Positions 25,257-34,888 are shown, numbered from the stretch's first letter. The stretch: DNA of 54,138 nucleotides from Bradyrhizobium sp. ORS 375 (GCF_000239775.1 NZ_CAFI01000095.1:17646-71783), one strand, 5' to 3'. A program made the numbers and translations. Notes: generated from the sequence alone by a model not told the origin.

Positions 25257-26609
25257 TCACCCCCTCACCACGCCCTCGACGCCCGCCGCGATCTCCAGCA
25301 GCTTGCGGTCCTGGACGCCGGACTGCGCCAGCATCAGGCCGACCGGGACCTCGCCGTGGCGATGGGCGGGCAGCGAGATGGCGCAGCCGTCGATCATGTT
25401 GATGAAGGTGCAGTTGCGTAAGCTCCGGATGTTCTCGCGGGCGAAGGCTGCGTCGTCGGCGAGATCCGCGATTTTCGGCGGCGCGTTGGCGGTAGTCGGC
25501 ATCACCAGCGCGTCATAGGGCGCGATGCGCGCGGCGGCGCGCTTGACGAGGGAGCGGCGGGCGTTGAGCATCTCGATGTAGTCGGGCACGGTGATCGCCT
25601 CGCCGCGCGCGATGCGGACGGAGACGCGCGGATCGTAGACGTCACCCTTGGCCGTCAGCAGGAAGCGGTGCCAGGCATAGCTCTCGGCCGCGGCGAAGCC
25701 GCCCTTGATGCCGATGATGCCGACGTCGAGAAACTCGGGAAATTCGATACGCTCGATCAGCGCGCCCTGCCGCGCCAGCGTCTCCAACGCGCGCTCGAAC
25801 GTCTGGGCCACTTCGGCATCGAGCTCGTCGAGCACGACCGTGGTCGGCACCGCGAGGCGCAGGCCTTTCACAGGACGCGCAACCAACGGCCGGATCGGCT
25901 CATCCGCGAGCACGGAATCGAGCACTGCGCAGCAGGCGACGGTGTTGGCGAGAGGACCAAAACTGTCGAGCGTGGTGGACAGCGGCACGCCGCCGTCGAG
26001 CGGTACCCGCGACTGCGTCGGCTTGTAGCCGGTGATGCCGTTGAACGCCGCGGGGATGCGGCAGGAGCCGCCGGTGTCGGTGCCCAGCGCACCATAGGCC
26101 ATGCGGTCGACGACGGACACCGCCGCGCCCGACGACGAGCCGCCGGGCACGTAGCCGACATCGCGCTTCCAGGCGCTCTTCGGCGTGCCGTAATGCGGAT
26201 TGATGCCGATGCCGGAATAGGCGAATTCGGTCATGTTGGTGCGGCCGATCACGACGAAGCCCGCCTTGCGCAGCCGCGCCACCGCCGGTGCATCGGCGTC
26301 GGCCGGCGCCGAATCCTCCAGCGCCCGCGAGCCGGCGCGGGTCACCTGGCCCTTGATGTCGAACAGGTCCTTGATCGAGACGGGAATGCCGGCGTAAGGC
26401 GACGGCGCGGCATTGGCCTTGCGCAGCGCGTCCATGCCGTCGGCGGCCGAAAGCGCCGCGTCCTTGTCGACGTGAATGAAGGCGCGCTGGCCTTCGCCTG
26501 CGGGATCGGCGATGCGGGCGAGACAGTCCTCGACCAGCTTGCGCGAGGTCGTGCGTCCCGCGGCGAGATCGTCAGCGAGCGCGGCGAGGGTCGGATTGGC
26601 AGCGGTCAT
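25257..26609 (-). CDS. Amidase signature family hydrolase
   Basis: 450 residues. The Ser-cisSer-Lys triad is visible: Lys80 (PVSIKDLFD), the GGSSSGAA loop at 156-163, and nucleophile Ser182 in GTDTGGSCRIPAAFNG. GYKPTQSRVP and DSFGPLANTV follow. By family it hydrolyses an amide; the substrate range is broad and cannot be read from the sequence. The start lies 6 bp behind an AtuA-C-like gene on the same strand, so the two probably form an operon. The pair is divergent from the DUF35-thiolase genes. Confidence 0.87.
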   Translation of the reverse strand: MTAANPTLAALADDLAAGRTTSRKLVEDCLARIADPAGEGQRAFIHVDKDAALSAADGMDALRKANAAPSPYAGIPVSIKDLFDIKGQVTRAGSRALEDSAPADADAPAVARLRKAGFVVIGRTNMTEFAYSGIGINPHYGTPKSAWKRDVGYVPGGSSSGAAVSVVDRMAYGALGTDTGGSCRIPAAFNGITGYKPTQSRVPLDGGVPLSTTLDSFGPLANTVACCAVLDSVLADEPIRPLVARPVKGLRLAVPTTVVLDELDAEVAQTFERALETLARQGALIERIEFPEFLDVGIIGIKGGFAAAESYAWHRFLLTAKGDVYDPRVSVRIARGEAITVPDYIEMLNARRSLVKRAAARIAPYDALVMPTTANAPPKIADLADDAAFARENIRSLRNCTFINMIDGCAISLPAHRHGEVPVGLMLAQSGVQDRKLLEIAAGVEGVVRG

Positions 26610-26615
26610 GGCATC

Positions 26616-26951
26616 CTAACTTGGGTCTAGATTTGGGTCAGCGGCATCAGCCGAAATATCGAGATCGAGCAGCGCGGAACTCAGCGACTTGCCGTGCGCA
26701 TCCAGCGCCAGCGAGCGCGTCACCCCGCCGCCCAGCGCCCGGCTCATCACGAAGTTCAGCGCCGCGATGTTGGGCAGCTCATAGCGGACCACCTCGCCCT
26801 GGACAATGCCGGCAAAGTGCGCCCTGACCCGCTCCGCCGTCACCTCTGCGAGCAGCAGCGGATAGTGCCTGGGGTCATAGGCGATGACCGAGATGTTCGA
26901 GGTGTCCCCTTTGTCGCCGGTCCTGGAATGGGCGATATCACGCAGCTTCAT
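26616..26951 (-). CDS. Small AtuA C-terminal-domain-like protein
   Basis: 111 residues from the ATG at 26951 (an ATG at 26966 adds five residues). The opening MKLRDIAHSRTGDKGDTSNISVIAYDP and RYELPNIAALNFVMSRALGGGVTRSLALDAHGKSL match the small domain that forms the C-terminal part of AtuA/DUF1446 proteins of acyclic terpene use. Here it stands alone, without the large domain. In many genomes the stand-alone form sits beside acyl-CoA or carboxylase genes; its biochemical role is not known. It is followed after 6 bp by the amidase gene. The link to the CoA enzymes across the divergent gap is suggestive only. Confidence 0.72.
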   Translation of the reverse strand: MKLRDIAHSRTGDKGDTSNISVIAYDPRHYPLLLAEVTAERVRAHFAGIVQGEVVRYELPNIAALNFVMSRALGGGVTRSLALDAHGKSLSSALLDLDISADAADPNLDPS

Positions 26952-27140
26952 CTCGTCTCCGATCATGTGATCGTATCAAAGACCAATTTTCATCGGGCGG
27001 CAATTGCCACCAGCGCACCTCTGCACCATCAGGAGGGCCGCATGCGCGGCGCGATGGACCGTTGACGCCTCTGCGTCAAATGGCGCATCAGGAAAGCAAA
27101 GGAACGGGCGACGGAGCCCGCCGCAGGGAGGACAAGAGGG
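26952..27140. other. Divergent promoter region
   Basis: This 189-bp gap lies between the starts of the AtuA-C-like/amidase pair (minus) and the DUF35-thiolase genes (plus). Promoters for both are expected here. No repeat or convincing operator was seen. Confidence 0.4.
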
Positions 27141-27554
27141 ATGGCCGAGCCGATGCGCGCACGCCCCAAGCCGACGCCGGAGACGCAGCATTTCTGGGAC
27201 GGCACCAAGGCCGGCGAATTGCGCCTGCAGCGCTGCGACGCCTGCGCCCACGTCTACTTCCCGCCGCGCCCGTTCTGCCCGTCCTGCGCCAGCCGCAAGG
27301 TCAGCATCTTCAAGGCCTCCGGCCGCGGCACGCTCTACAGCTACGTGATCAATCATCGCCCGGCCGCGCCTGGCTTCACGCCGCCTTATGCGATCGCCGT
27401 CGTCGCGCTCGAAGAGGGCCCGCGCATGATGAGCAACATCACCGGCTGCCCGCAGACGCCCGAGGCGCTGGAGCTAGACATGCCGCTCGAAGTCACGTTC
27501 GAGCCGCTCGACGAGCAGATCACCCTGCCCGTGTTCCGACCGGCGAAGGGCTGA
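27141..27554 (+). CDS. DUF35 Zn-ribbon/OB-fold acyl-CoA-binding protein
   Basis: 137 residues. The rubredoxin-like zinc ribbon is visible as Cys32-x2-Cys35 and Cys46-x2-Cys49 (RCDACAHVYFPPRPFCPSC), followed by an OB-fold segment (GRGTLYSYVINHRPAAPGF to PYAIAVVALEEGPRMMSNI). By family, DUF35 proteins are partners of thiolase-like enzymes and CoA hydratases and help bind the acyl-CoA. The thiolase gene starts 4 bp after the stop, as is usual for such pairs. It is divergent from the amidase operon. Confidence 0.88.
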   Translation: MAEPMRARPKPTPETQHFWDGTKAGELRLQRCDACAHVYFPPRPFCPSCASRKVSIFKASGRGTLYSYVINHRPAAPGFTPPYAIAVVALEEGPRMMSNITGCPQTPEALELDMPLEVTFEPLDEQITLPVFRPAKG

Positions 27555-27558
27555 GCCG

Positions 27559-28698
27559 ATGCGCAGAAACCAGGTTGCCGTCGTCGGCGCGGCCGAGACC
27601 ACCGAGCTCGGCGTCATCCCGAACATGTCGCAGATCCGGCTGCATGCCGATGCGGCGCTGAACGCGATCGCCGATGCAGGGCTCAAGCTCTCCGACATCG
27701 ACGGCTTCGCCACCGCGGTCGAGACGCCGCAGCAGATGTGTCATTACCTCGGCATCACCCCGACCTGGGTCGACGGCACCTCGGTCGGCGGCTGCTCCTT
27801 CATGCTGCATGTCCGCCACGCCGCGGCGGCGATCGAGGCCGGGCTGTGCAAGACCGTGCTGATCACCCATGCCGAGAGCGGCAAGTCGATGATCGGCAAG
27901 CTGCCGCGCTCGATTCCGGCCGACAGCCTGCAGGGCCAGTTCGAGGCGCCGTTCGGCGTCTACGGCCCGCCCAGCATGTTCCCGATCCCCGTGCTTCGCT
28001 ACATGAAGACCTACGGCATCACCCATGAGCAGCTTGCCATGGTCGCCGTCGTGCAGCGCGAATGGGCGGCGAAAAATCCGCGCGCGATGATGAAGGACCC
28101 GATCACGGTCGACGACGTCCTGAACTCGCGCATGATCGCCTACCCGTTCCGGCTGCTGCAATGCTGCCTGGTCACCGATGGCGGCGGCGCGCTGATCCTG
28201 ACCTCGGCCGATCGCGCCAAGGATTTCCCGCGCAAGCCCGTTTACGTTCTCGGCACCGGCGAGAGCGTAGAGACGCCAATGGTCAGCCAGATGGAGACCT
28301 TCACCTCGTCACGCGCCTTCAAGGTCGCGGGCCCGCTCGCCTTCAAGGAAGCCGGCATCACGCACGCCGACGTCGATCACCTGATGATCTACGACGCGTT
28401 CGCGCATCTGCCGCTGTTCGGCCTCGGCGATCTCGGCTTCATGCCCCATGAGGAGACCGGCCCGTTCATCGCCGCCGGCCACACGCGGCCCGGTGGCAAG
28501 CTGCCGCTCAACACCAATGGCGGCGGCCTGTCCTACATGCATTCGGGCATGTACGGCATGTATGCGTTGCAAGAGAGCGTGCGGCAGATGCGGGGCATCG
28601 CCCCGGCGCAGGTGCCAAATGCGAAGATTTCCGTGTGCCACGGCGTCGGCGGCATGTTCGCCGCGTCTGGCACGATCATCTTCACGAACGAAAGATAG
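27559..28698 (+). CDS. SCP-x-type thiolase-like enzyme (acetyl-CoA acetyltransferase family)
   Basis: 379 residues. The nucleophilic Cys79 lies in GTSVGGCSFMLHVRHAAAAIEAG. IYDAFAHLPLFGLGDLGF, the NTNGGGLSYMHSGMYGM loop and SVCHGVGGMF supply the other active-site His and Cys positions. By family it performs thiolytic cleavage or condensation of acyl-CoA. In a DUF35 pair it may instead be a retro-aldolase, as in steroid side-chain breakdown, although those enzymes usually lack this Cys. The gene follows DUF35 by 4 bp and precedes an MFE-2-like dehydrogenase, which suggests beta-oxidation of an unusual acyl-CoA. Confidence 0.83.
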   Translation: MRRNQVAVVGAAETTELGVIPNMSQIRLHADAALNAIADAGLKLSDIDGFATAVETPQQMCHYLGITPTWVDGTSVGGCSFMLHVRHAAAAIEAGLCKTVLITHAESGKSMIGKLPRSIPADSLQGQFEAPFGVYGPPSMFPIPVLRYMKTYGITHEQLAMVAVVQREWAAKNPRAMMKDPITVDDVLNSRMIAYPFRLLQCCLVTDGGGALILTSADRAKDFPRKPVYVLGTGESVETPMVSQMETFTSSRAFKVAGPLAFKEAGITHADVDHLMIYDAFAHLPLFGLGDLGFMPHEETGPFIAAGHTRPGGKLPLNTNGGGLSYMHSGMYGMYALQESVRQMRGIAPAQVPNAKISVCHGVGGMFAASGTIIFTNER

Positions 28699-28705
28699 TC
28701 AGCCT

Positions 28706-28790
28706 CCGTCATTCCGGGGCGGTCCGCAGGACCGAACCCGGATTTTCGAGATTCCGGGTCTGGTGCTTCGCACCATCCCGGAATGACGGA
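28706..28790. repeat. GTCATTCCGG..CCGGAATGAC palindromic repeat, copy 2
   Basis: CCGTCATTCCGGGGCGGTCC .. CATCCCGGAATGACGGA, with inner GAACCCGGATTTTC / GAGATTCCGGGTC. It lies between the thiolase stop and the start of the SDR gene, directly before that gene's ribosome-binding site. Confidence 0.8.
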
Positions 28791-28811
28791 GCCCAACAAG
28801 GAGAACCTCTC

Positions 28812-29726
28812 GTGACCAAATCGCTTCAGGACAAAGTCATCATCGTCACCGGCGCCGGCCGCGGCATCGGCCGCGAGATCGCGCTGCTGTGCGCCGCCGA
28901 GGGCGCCAAGGTCGTCGTCAACGATCCTGGCGTCGCCTCCGACGGCTCGGGCACCAGCGCCGCGCCGGCGGAAGAAGTGGTGGAGGAGATCCGGAAGGCC
29001 GGCGGCACGGCGGTCGCGAATTTCGAGTCTGTCTCCGAGGCGATCCCCGCCAGCAAGATCGTCAAGGCCGCGACCGATCACTTCGGCAAGCTCGACGGCG
29101 TCGTCAACAATGCCGGCATCCTGCGCGACATGATCTTCCACAAGATGAGCATCGAGGCGTTCGAGGCCGTCATCAAGGTGCACCTGATGGGCTCGTTCTA
29201 CGTCGCCCACTCCGCAGCGCGGCTGTTCCGCGAGCAGGAGAGCGGCTCCTTCGTCCACTTCACCTCCACCTCCGGCCTGATCGGCAATTATGGCCAGGCC
29301 AACTACGCGGCCGCCAAGCTCGGAATCGTCGGCCTGTCCAAATCGATCGCACTCGATATGGGCCGCTTCAACGTGCGCTCCAATTGCGTCTCGCCGTTCG
29401 CTTGGAGCCGCATGATCGGCACCATTCCCGCGGAGACGGAAGCCGAGAAAGAGCGCGTGGAGCGGATGAAGCGGATGGGACCGGAGAAGATCGCGCCCGT
29501 CGTCGCCTATCTCCTGGGCGATGCCTCGAAGGACGTCACCGGCCAGATTTTTGCGGTGCGCATGAACGAGATCTTCCTGATGGGCCAGTCGCGCCCGCTG
29601 CGCTCGGTGCATCGCGGCGAAGGCTGGACGCCGCAGACGATCGCCGAGCACGGCATGCCGGCGCTCAAACCCTCGTTCTACAAACTCGATCGCTCGGCGG
29701 ATGTGTTCGGCTGGGATCCCATATGA
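28812..29726 (+). CDS. SDR dehydrogenase similar to MFE-2 (3R)-hydroxyacyl-CoA dehydrogenases
   Basis: 304 residues from the GTG at 28812, with AAGGAGAA about 8 bases upstream; the longer frame upstream is repeat DNA. NAD(P) motif TGAGRGIG, VVVNDPGVASDG, VVNNAGILRD, then Ser152/154 and Tyr165-x3-Lys169 (GQANYAAAKLG). VVEEIRKAGGTAVANFESVSE and GNYGQANYAAAKLGIVGLSKSIA are the typical blocks of peroxisomal multifunctional enzyme type 2 dehydrogenases. By family it oxidises a (3R)-hydroxyacyl-CoA. It follows the thiolase and DUF35 genes, which supports a beta-oxidation unit, although the repeat separates them. Confidence 0.83.
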   Translation: MTKSLQDKVIIVTGAGRGIGREIALLCAAEGAKVVVNDPGVASDGSGTSAAPAEEVVEEIRKAGGTAVANFESVSEAIPASKIVKAATDHFGKLDGVVNNAGILRDMIFHKMSIEAFEAVIKVHLMGSFYVAHSAARLFREQESGSFVHFTSTSGLIGNYGQANYAAAKLGIVGLSKSIALDMGRFNVRSNCVSPFAWSRMIGTIPAETEAEKERVERMKRMGPEKIAPVVAYLLGDASKDVTGQIFAVRMNEIFLMGQSRPLRSVHRGEGWTPQTIAEHGMPALKPSFYKLDRSADVFGWDPI

Positions 29727-29852
29727 GCGCTGCATCGCGCAAAATCTCGATTGCAGCGCACACTATCTAAAGTTGTTTTTTATTGAACCGACCCGCACGT
29801 CGCCACGATTTCGTCGTATGGTCGCCTTCCAACAAAAAACTTGGAGGAGACC

Positions 29853-30968
29853 ATGACGAACTCACGACAAGACATCCTCAAGGATCCGCCGGCCGAAGCC
29901 GATCGCTTCGACCGGCGCACGCTCCTCAAGGGCGCGGCAGGCTTTGCGGCGGCAGCAGCGGCCGTCTCTCCCGCCATCGCGCGTGACTACGGACCGGGCG
30001 CGCAGCCGCAGCGCTATCCCGATCCCGACATCGTCGTGATCGACGAGAAGCGCTTCAAGGCCAAGGTCGGCAATACCGTCATCAAGCGCCTGTTCACCGG
30101 CTGCCTGTGGGCCGAAGGACCGGCGTGGAATACGCAAGGCCAGTACCTCGTCTGGAGCGACATCCCGAACAACCGTCAGCTGCGCTATCTCGATGATGAC
30201 GGTCACATCTCGCAGCAGTTCCGCAAGCCCTCCAACGAGTCCAACGGCAACACGTTCGACTACGAGGGACGGCAGATCACGGCCGAGCGCACCCGCCTCG
30301 TTCGGTTCGAACACAACGGCACGGTGACGGTGCTCGCCGAAAAGGCCAACGACAAGCCGCTGAATGGCCCGAACGATATGGTCGTCAATCCCGCCGACAA
30401 GTCGATCTGGTTCACCGATCCCGGCTACGGCTCGATCAACCTCTACGAAGGCCAGAACGTCCGCAACGGCTCCAACCAGCCGTTCCAGAAGGAAGCGGTG
30501 TATCGCGTCGACGCGCAGTCCGGCGCGGTCACCAAGGTCGCCGACGAGCCGTTCAAGCCGAACGGCATCGCCTTCAGCCACGACTACAAGAAGCTCTACG
30601 TCTGCGACACCGGCATCACGCACTATCCGAATGCCAAGAACGTGGTCTGGCAATACGACATCAACGGCGACAAGCTCGCCAACGGCAAGCCATTGGTCGA
30701 CATGACGCTCGACGGCAAGTCCGGCTTCCCGGACGGCCTGCGCGTCGACATCGACGGCAACCTCTGGGTCGGCGCCGGCTGGGTCGGCGAAGGCTATGAC
30801 GGCGTCCACATCTTCGCGCCCGACGGCCAGCGCATCGGCCAGATCAAGCTCCCTGAGATCTGCGCCAACGTCTGCTTCGGCGGCAAGAAGCGCAACCGCC
30901 TGTTCATGACGGCGAGCCAGTCGCTGTACGCGGTGTATGTGGAGACGCAGGGCGCGCATATCTGCTAG
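29853..30968 (+). CDS. Tat-exported SMP-30/gluconolactonase family protein
   Basis: 371 residues from the ATG at 29853, with GGAGGAG just upstream. The N-terminus carries a twin-arginine signal (FDRRTLLKGAAGFAAAAAAVSPAIA). The mature part is an SMP-30 beta-propeller: GCLWAEGPAWNTQGQYLVWSDIPNNRQLRYL, NGPNDMVVNPADKSIWFTDPGYGS, PNGIAFSHDYKKLYVCDTG, FPDGLRVDIDGNLWVGAGWVGEGYDGVHIF. Glu in AEGPAW, Asn in NGPND and Asp in GLRVD fit the metal-binding positions. By family it is a lactonase (sugar or other lactone) in the periplasm. No pathway neighbour is on the same strand. Confidence 0.82.
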   Translation: MTNSRQDILKDPPAEADRFDRRTLLKGAAGFAAAAAAVSPAIARDYGPGAQPQRYPDPDIVVIDEKRFKAKVGNTVIKRLFTGCLWAEGPAWNTQGQYLVWSDIPNNRQLRYLDDDGHISQQFRKPSNESNGNTFDYEGRQITAERTRLVRFEHNGTVTVLAEKANDKPLNGPNDMVVNPADKSIWFTDPGYGSINLYEGQNVRNGSNQPFQKEAVYRVDAQSGAVTKVADEPFKPNGIAFSHDYKKLYVCDTGITHYPNAKNVVWQYDINGDKLANGKPLVDMTLDGKSGFPDGLRVDIDGNLWVGAGWVGEGYDGVHIFAPDGQRIGQIKLPEICANVCFGGKKRNRLFMTASQSLYAVYVETQGAHIC

Positions 30969-31059
30969 TCCGCGGAGCCGCTGATATCACGAGGCGTCTC
31001 TGCGAAAGCGGGACGCCTCGTCCCTTTCGAGTAACAAGCAACCCGCGCGTTGCAACCTC

Positions 31060-31210
31060 ACCGTCATTCCGGGGCAATCGCGGAGGCGACGTCGCAAAGC
31101 GACGGCGCCTCCACGATTGAACCCGGAATCCCGAGCTTGTTGAAAACGGACGCAAGCCCACATCGAGATTCCGGGTTCAAGGCCTGCGGCCTTGCCCCGG
31201 AATGACGGTG
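31060..31210. repeat. GTCATTCCGG..CCGGAATGAC palindromic repeat, long form copy 1
   Basis: Outer arms ACCGTCATTCCGGGGCAA / TTGCCCCGGAATGACGGT are nearly perfect. Inner arms read TTGAACCCGGAATCCCGAG and GAGATTCCGGGTTCAAGGC. Almost the same arms and order occur at 53062-53198, apart from the tip of the left half. Confidence 0.85.
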
Positions 31211-31317
31211 GTCGCCACCAGACGGCAGCGTCGGTCGCCGATGCGACCTCGTGCTTTCTAAAAATTAAAATCATCTTGCTATTTTTCGGAAACAATGCTT
31301 TCTTCTCCCCATCCCGC

Positions 31318-31705
31318 CTCAAGCAAGGGGCGTAGCGCGCGATCGTCACGACACGCGAGGCGGGGATGCGATGACCGCGATGGAGCCGCAGCGTGTCTTC
31401 ACGGACGCGCGGACGAACGGCTTGGTTGCGGACGTGAAATCGCGTGGTCCTGGCGCCCCGAAGCAGGCGTCAAGTCCGTGAGGGTGCCAGCGCATGCCAC
31501 GGGCGACGGTGTCTACGAGCCGGCACACCGGGGAGATCGCGTATAAGCGTGAAGACATCGCGCGGGGAATGCCGGATGTTCGGCTGAACCTGTGGTGACT
31601 GCCGCCTGCTTTTCGTGTTGCAGGGGGCCATGGGTGAGGCCTTCACCCGGCATTCCCCGCGCCCTTGCATGTTTGCGAGGGACGAACTGATCGCAAGAGC
31701 TCGGG
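31318..31705 (+). repeat. Long structured repeat, copy B (5' block missing)
   Basis: Matches copy A from the GCGATCGTCACGA block to the end but lacks the TGCCCGTCGTGCC block. The outer arms are perfect here: GCGCGGGGAATGCCGG (31560-31575) with CCGGCATTCCCCGCGC (31647-31662). Terminal stem CCCTTGCA (31662-31669) pairs with TGCGAGGG (31674-31681), including one T-G wobble. The stem sequence differs from copies A and C. Confidence 0.8.
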
Positions 31706-31788
31706 CATGATGTGCCGCGAGAACGTCAGCTTACGTCCCGTTTTTTTCCGACCGCTGTTTGAGCCGTGAATCCGTCGCATCCACCGCC

Positions 31789-31939
31789 GTCGTCCCGGAC
31801 AAGCCGTGCCGCGCGCCAGCGCGGCATGGCGCCGATCCGGGACCCATACGCCGCAGCAGACGTGATGTGCGAGATGCCAACCACACGCCTGCCCCAAACT
31901 CCTCCCTGGGGTATGGGTCCCGGCGTTCGCCGGGACGAC
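31789..31939. repeat. GTCGTCCCGG..CCGGGACGAC palindromic element, copy 2
   Basis: Same order of blocks as 3322-3476: GTCGTCCCGGACAAGC, GGCGCCGATCCGGGACCCATAC, a variable centre, TATGGGTCCCGGCG and TTCGCCGGGACGAC. It again lies just 3' of a long structured repeat. Confidence 0.78.
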
Positions 31940-31967
31940 AGCGAGGCTGCGACTGCTATCAGAGGGG

Positions 31968-34751
31968 CTACCCCGTATTCCTCAGCCCGGCCGAGATGCC
32001 GTTGATCGTCAGCTGAATCCCGCGCAGCACCTGCTCGTCCGGGTTCTGCGCGCGGTGCGCCTTCAACAGCTCGACCTGCACGTGGTTCAGCGGATCGAGA
32101 TACGGAAACCGGTTGCGCACCGAGCGCTCCAGCAGCGGATTGCCCTGCAGAAGGCGCTCCTGGCCGGTGATGTCGAGCAGGGTCTCGATCACCAGATTCC
32201 ATTCGCGCCGGATGCGGCCGAAGATCTGTTCGCGCAGGGCCTCGTCGGGCACCAGCTCGGCGTAGCGCGAGGCGATCGCGATCGAGCTCTTGGCGAGCAC
32301 CATGTCCATGTTGGACAACAGCATGCGGAAGAACGGCCACTCCTGATAGAGCTCGCGCAGGAACGGCATGCCCTGCTGCGGATTCTCCGCGATCCAGGTC
32401 TCGACCGCGCTGCCGAAGCCGTACCAGCCCGGCAGCATCAGCCGGCACTGGGCCCAGGAGAACACCCAAGGGATCGCGCGCAGGTCCTCGATCGCGCGGG
32501 TTTTCTTGCGCGAGGCCGGACGGCTGCCGATGTTGAGCGTCGCGATCTCGTTGATGACGGTCGAGGCCCAGAAATACTCGACAAAGCCGTCGGTCTCATA
32601 GACCAGGCCACGATAGGCCTTGAAGGCGAGCTCGGAAAGCCGGTCCATCGCGGTCAGGTATTCGCGCTTCGGCGCCGGCTGGCGCGGATGCAGCAGGCTG
32701 GCCTCGAGCGTCGCCGCGGCCAGGATCTCCAGATTGGTGCGGCCGACCTCGGCGTTGGAATATTTGCTGGAGATGATCTCGCCCTGCTCAGTGATGCGGA
32801 TCTGGCCGTTCACGGCACCGCCGGGCTGCGCAATGATAGCGTCGTAGCTCGGGCCGCCGCCGCGGCCGACCGAGCCGCCACGGCCGTGAAACAGGCGCAG
32901 CCGAATGCCATGGCGCTCGAAGATTTCGACCAGATGGATCTCGGCCTTGTAGAGCTCCCAGCCCGAGGTGACGAAGCCGCCATCCTTGTTGCTGTCGGAA
33001 TAGCCGAGCATCACCTCCTGAACGGCGCCGCGGCTGTCGACCAGGCGGCGATAGTCATGCAGCGCAAGCATCCGGTCCATGATGCCGCTGGAGGCCTGCA
33101 GATCCTCGATGGTCTCGAACAGCGGCACGATGTTGACGCCGCAGCGGCCGGAGGGGTCGATCAGGCCGACCTCCTTCAAGAGCAGCGCGACCTCGAGCAT
33201 GTCCGACATGCCCTTGCACATCGAGATGATGCACTGGGTGATGACGTCGGCGCCGAAGGTGGCATGCGCCTCGGCCGCGGCGCGGAACAGCTCCAGCTCG
33301 CCGACGGTCTCGTCGCTGTATTTGACGAATTGCGACACCAGCGGCCGGGTGTTGCGCAGCTCGCTGACCAGCAGGCCGACGCGCGCGTCCTCGCTGAGCG
33401 CCATGTAGGACATGCCGGGCATCGCGGTATCGATCAGCTCGGCCACCGTGCGCTCATGCACCGCCGAGTTCTGGCGGATGTCGAGCCGCGCCAGATGGAA
33501 GCCGAAACAGTCGACCGCACGCCGCAGCATCCGCAGCCGGCCGCGCGCGATCACCTCGGCATTGTTGGCGATCAGCGAGCGATGCAGCACGTCGAGATCG
33601 TCCTGCAGCTGCTTGACGCTGTCGTAGGGCGCGACCGCCGCCACCGGCAGGCGGCTGATCTGGATGCCGAGCTTCTTCGCCGTCGCGGCGAGGCGGGCAT
33701 AGATGCCGGACACGGCCAGACGATACGGCTCACCCCGGCGGTGCGGCGAGGTGTCGGGCGAGCGCTCGGCGAGCGCGCGCAGCTCCTCCGAGACATCGGC
33801 CAGATGCGCCGCGATCGACAGCTCGCTGCCGAGCAGATGCAGCTCCTCGAGGTAATAGTGCAAAGCAAGGCTGGACTGCAGCTTGAGCGTGCCGCGCATC
33901 ACGTCGGCGGTGACGAACGGGTTGCCGTCGCGGTCGCCACCGATCCAGCTGCCCATGCGCAGGAACGACGCCAGATCGCCCGCGACCTCGGCGCCGTCAT
34001 TGAGCCGGTCCTCCAGCGAACACAGCAGTCGCGGGACCTCGCGGAGAAAGGTGTAATCGTAGAACGACAGGCCATTGGTGACCTCGTCGAGCACCGTCAG
34101 CTTGGTCCGGCGCAGCAGATTGGTCTGCCACAGGGTCAGCACGGCGCGGCGCAGCGCCTCGTCGTTGGCCTCGCGCTCGTCCGGCGTCAGTTGCATCCGC
34201 TCGCGGCGGTCGAGCAGCGTCGCGATCTCCATCTCGCGGTCCATCGTGCTCTTGCGCCGCACCTCGGTCGGGTGGGCGGTGAGGACGGGACTGACGAGCG
34301 CGGTCGAGAAGAACTTGCGCAGTTCGGCCGCCTCGAATCCGGCCGACTTGGCGTGGGCCAGCGTCTCCGCCAGCATGCCGGCGCCGCCATTGCCATCGCT
34401 CTTGGCGCGCATGCGGCGGATGTTGTTCTGGTCCTCGGCGATGTTGGCGAGGTGGGAGAAATAGCTGAAGGCGCGGACGATGCGGACAGTCTCGGCGGTC
34501 GTCATGCCGTCGAGGATCTGCTCCAGCTCGCGGCGCGCCTGGCGGTCCTCGTCGCGATGGAAGCGCACCGACGTCTGGCGGATGCGCTCGACGAGATCGA
34601 ACACATCGGCGCCCTCCTGGTCGCGGACGGTGTCGCCGAGGATGCGACCAAGCAGCCGGATATCGTCCCGGAGCCGCGCATCCTCCTCCATGGCCTGCGC
34701 CTCGGCGGCGCGATTGGGACGGATTTCCTCTGGTATGGCTTGCGGCGACAT
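31968..34751 (-). CDS. ppc: Phosphoenolpyruvate carboxylase
   Basis: 927 residues, full length. Catalytic and binding motifs are complete: His160 in [38 protein letters not shown] at about residue 580, the mobile [14 protein letters not shown] loop at about 618, and the invariant C-terminal NTG. It carboxylates phosphoenolpyruvate to oxaloacetate, an anaplerotic step in the cytosol. GGAG lies about 9 bases before the ATG. It appears to be a single-gene unit: the next gene on the same strand is 137 bp upstream and unrelated. Confidence 0.97.
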   Translation of the reverse strand: MSPQAIPEEIRPNRAAEAQAMEEDARLRDDIRLLGRILGDTVRDQEGADVFDLVERIRQTSVRFHRDEDRQARRELEQILDGMTTAETVRIVRAFSYFSHLANIAEDQNNIRRMRAKSDGNGGAGMLAETLAHAKSAGFEAAELRKFFSTALVSPVLTAHPTEVRRKSTMDREMEIATLLDRRERMQLTPDEREANDEALRRAVLTLWQTNLLRRTKLTVLDEVTNGLSFYDYTFLREVPRLLCSLEDRLNDGAEVAGDLASFLRMGSWIGGDRDGNPFVTADVMRGTLKLQSSLALHYYLEELHLLGSELSIAAHLADVSEELRALAERSPDTSPHRRGEPYRLAVSGIYARLAATAKKLGIQISRLPVAAVAPYDSVKQLQDDLDVLHRSLIANNAEVIARGRLRMLRRAVDCFGFHLARLDIRQNSAVHERTVAELIDTAMPGMSYMALSEDARVGLLVSELRNTRPLVSQFVKYSDETVGELELFRAAAEAHATFGADVITQCIISMCKGMSDMLEVALLLKEVGLIDPSGRCGVNIVPLFETIEDLQASSGIMDRMLALHDYRRLVDSRGAVQEVMLGYSDSNKDGGFVTSGWELYKAEIHLVEIFERHGIRLRLFHGRGGSVGRGGGPSYDAIIAQPGGAVNGQIRITEQGEIISSKYSNAEVGRTNLEILAAATLEASLLHPRQPAPKREYLTAMDRLSELAFKAYRGLVYETDGFVEYFWASTVINEIATLNIGSRPASRKKTRAIEDLRAIPWVFSWAQCRLMLPGWYGFGSAVETWIAENPQQGMPFLRELYQEWPFFRMLLSNMDMVLAKSSIAIASRYAELVPDEALREQIFGRIRREWNLVIETLLDITGQERLLQGNPLLERSVRNRFPYLDPLNHVQVELLKAHRAQNPDEQVLRGIQLTINGISAGLRNTG

Positions 34752-34888
34752 GGATGCGCTCTCCAGCAGCTGCCCATTTACGGGTCAGTCTGCCGTATCT
34801 GTATTGCAGCGCAAGATCAAGAAAGAGGCGTCGCCTGCCCTATTCGATGCGGCGCTCGTCTCGTCTCGAACCCAGATGCAGCTTCCGC

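Larger units (their letters stand above)
30969..31967. other. Convergent intergenic region filled with repeats
   Basis: This 999-bp gap lies between the SMP-30 gene and the 3' end of ppc. It holds a long palindrome (31060-31210), long structured repeat copy B (31318-31705) and a second palindromic element (31789-31939). An AT-rich stretch at 31258-31300 and a T7 run near 31741 were also seen. No gene is supported. Confidence 0.7.
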
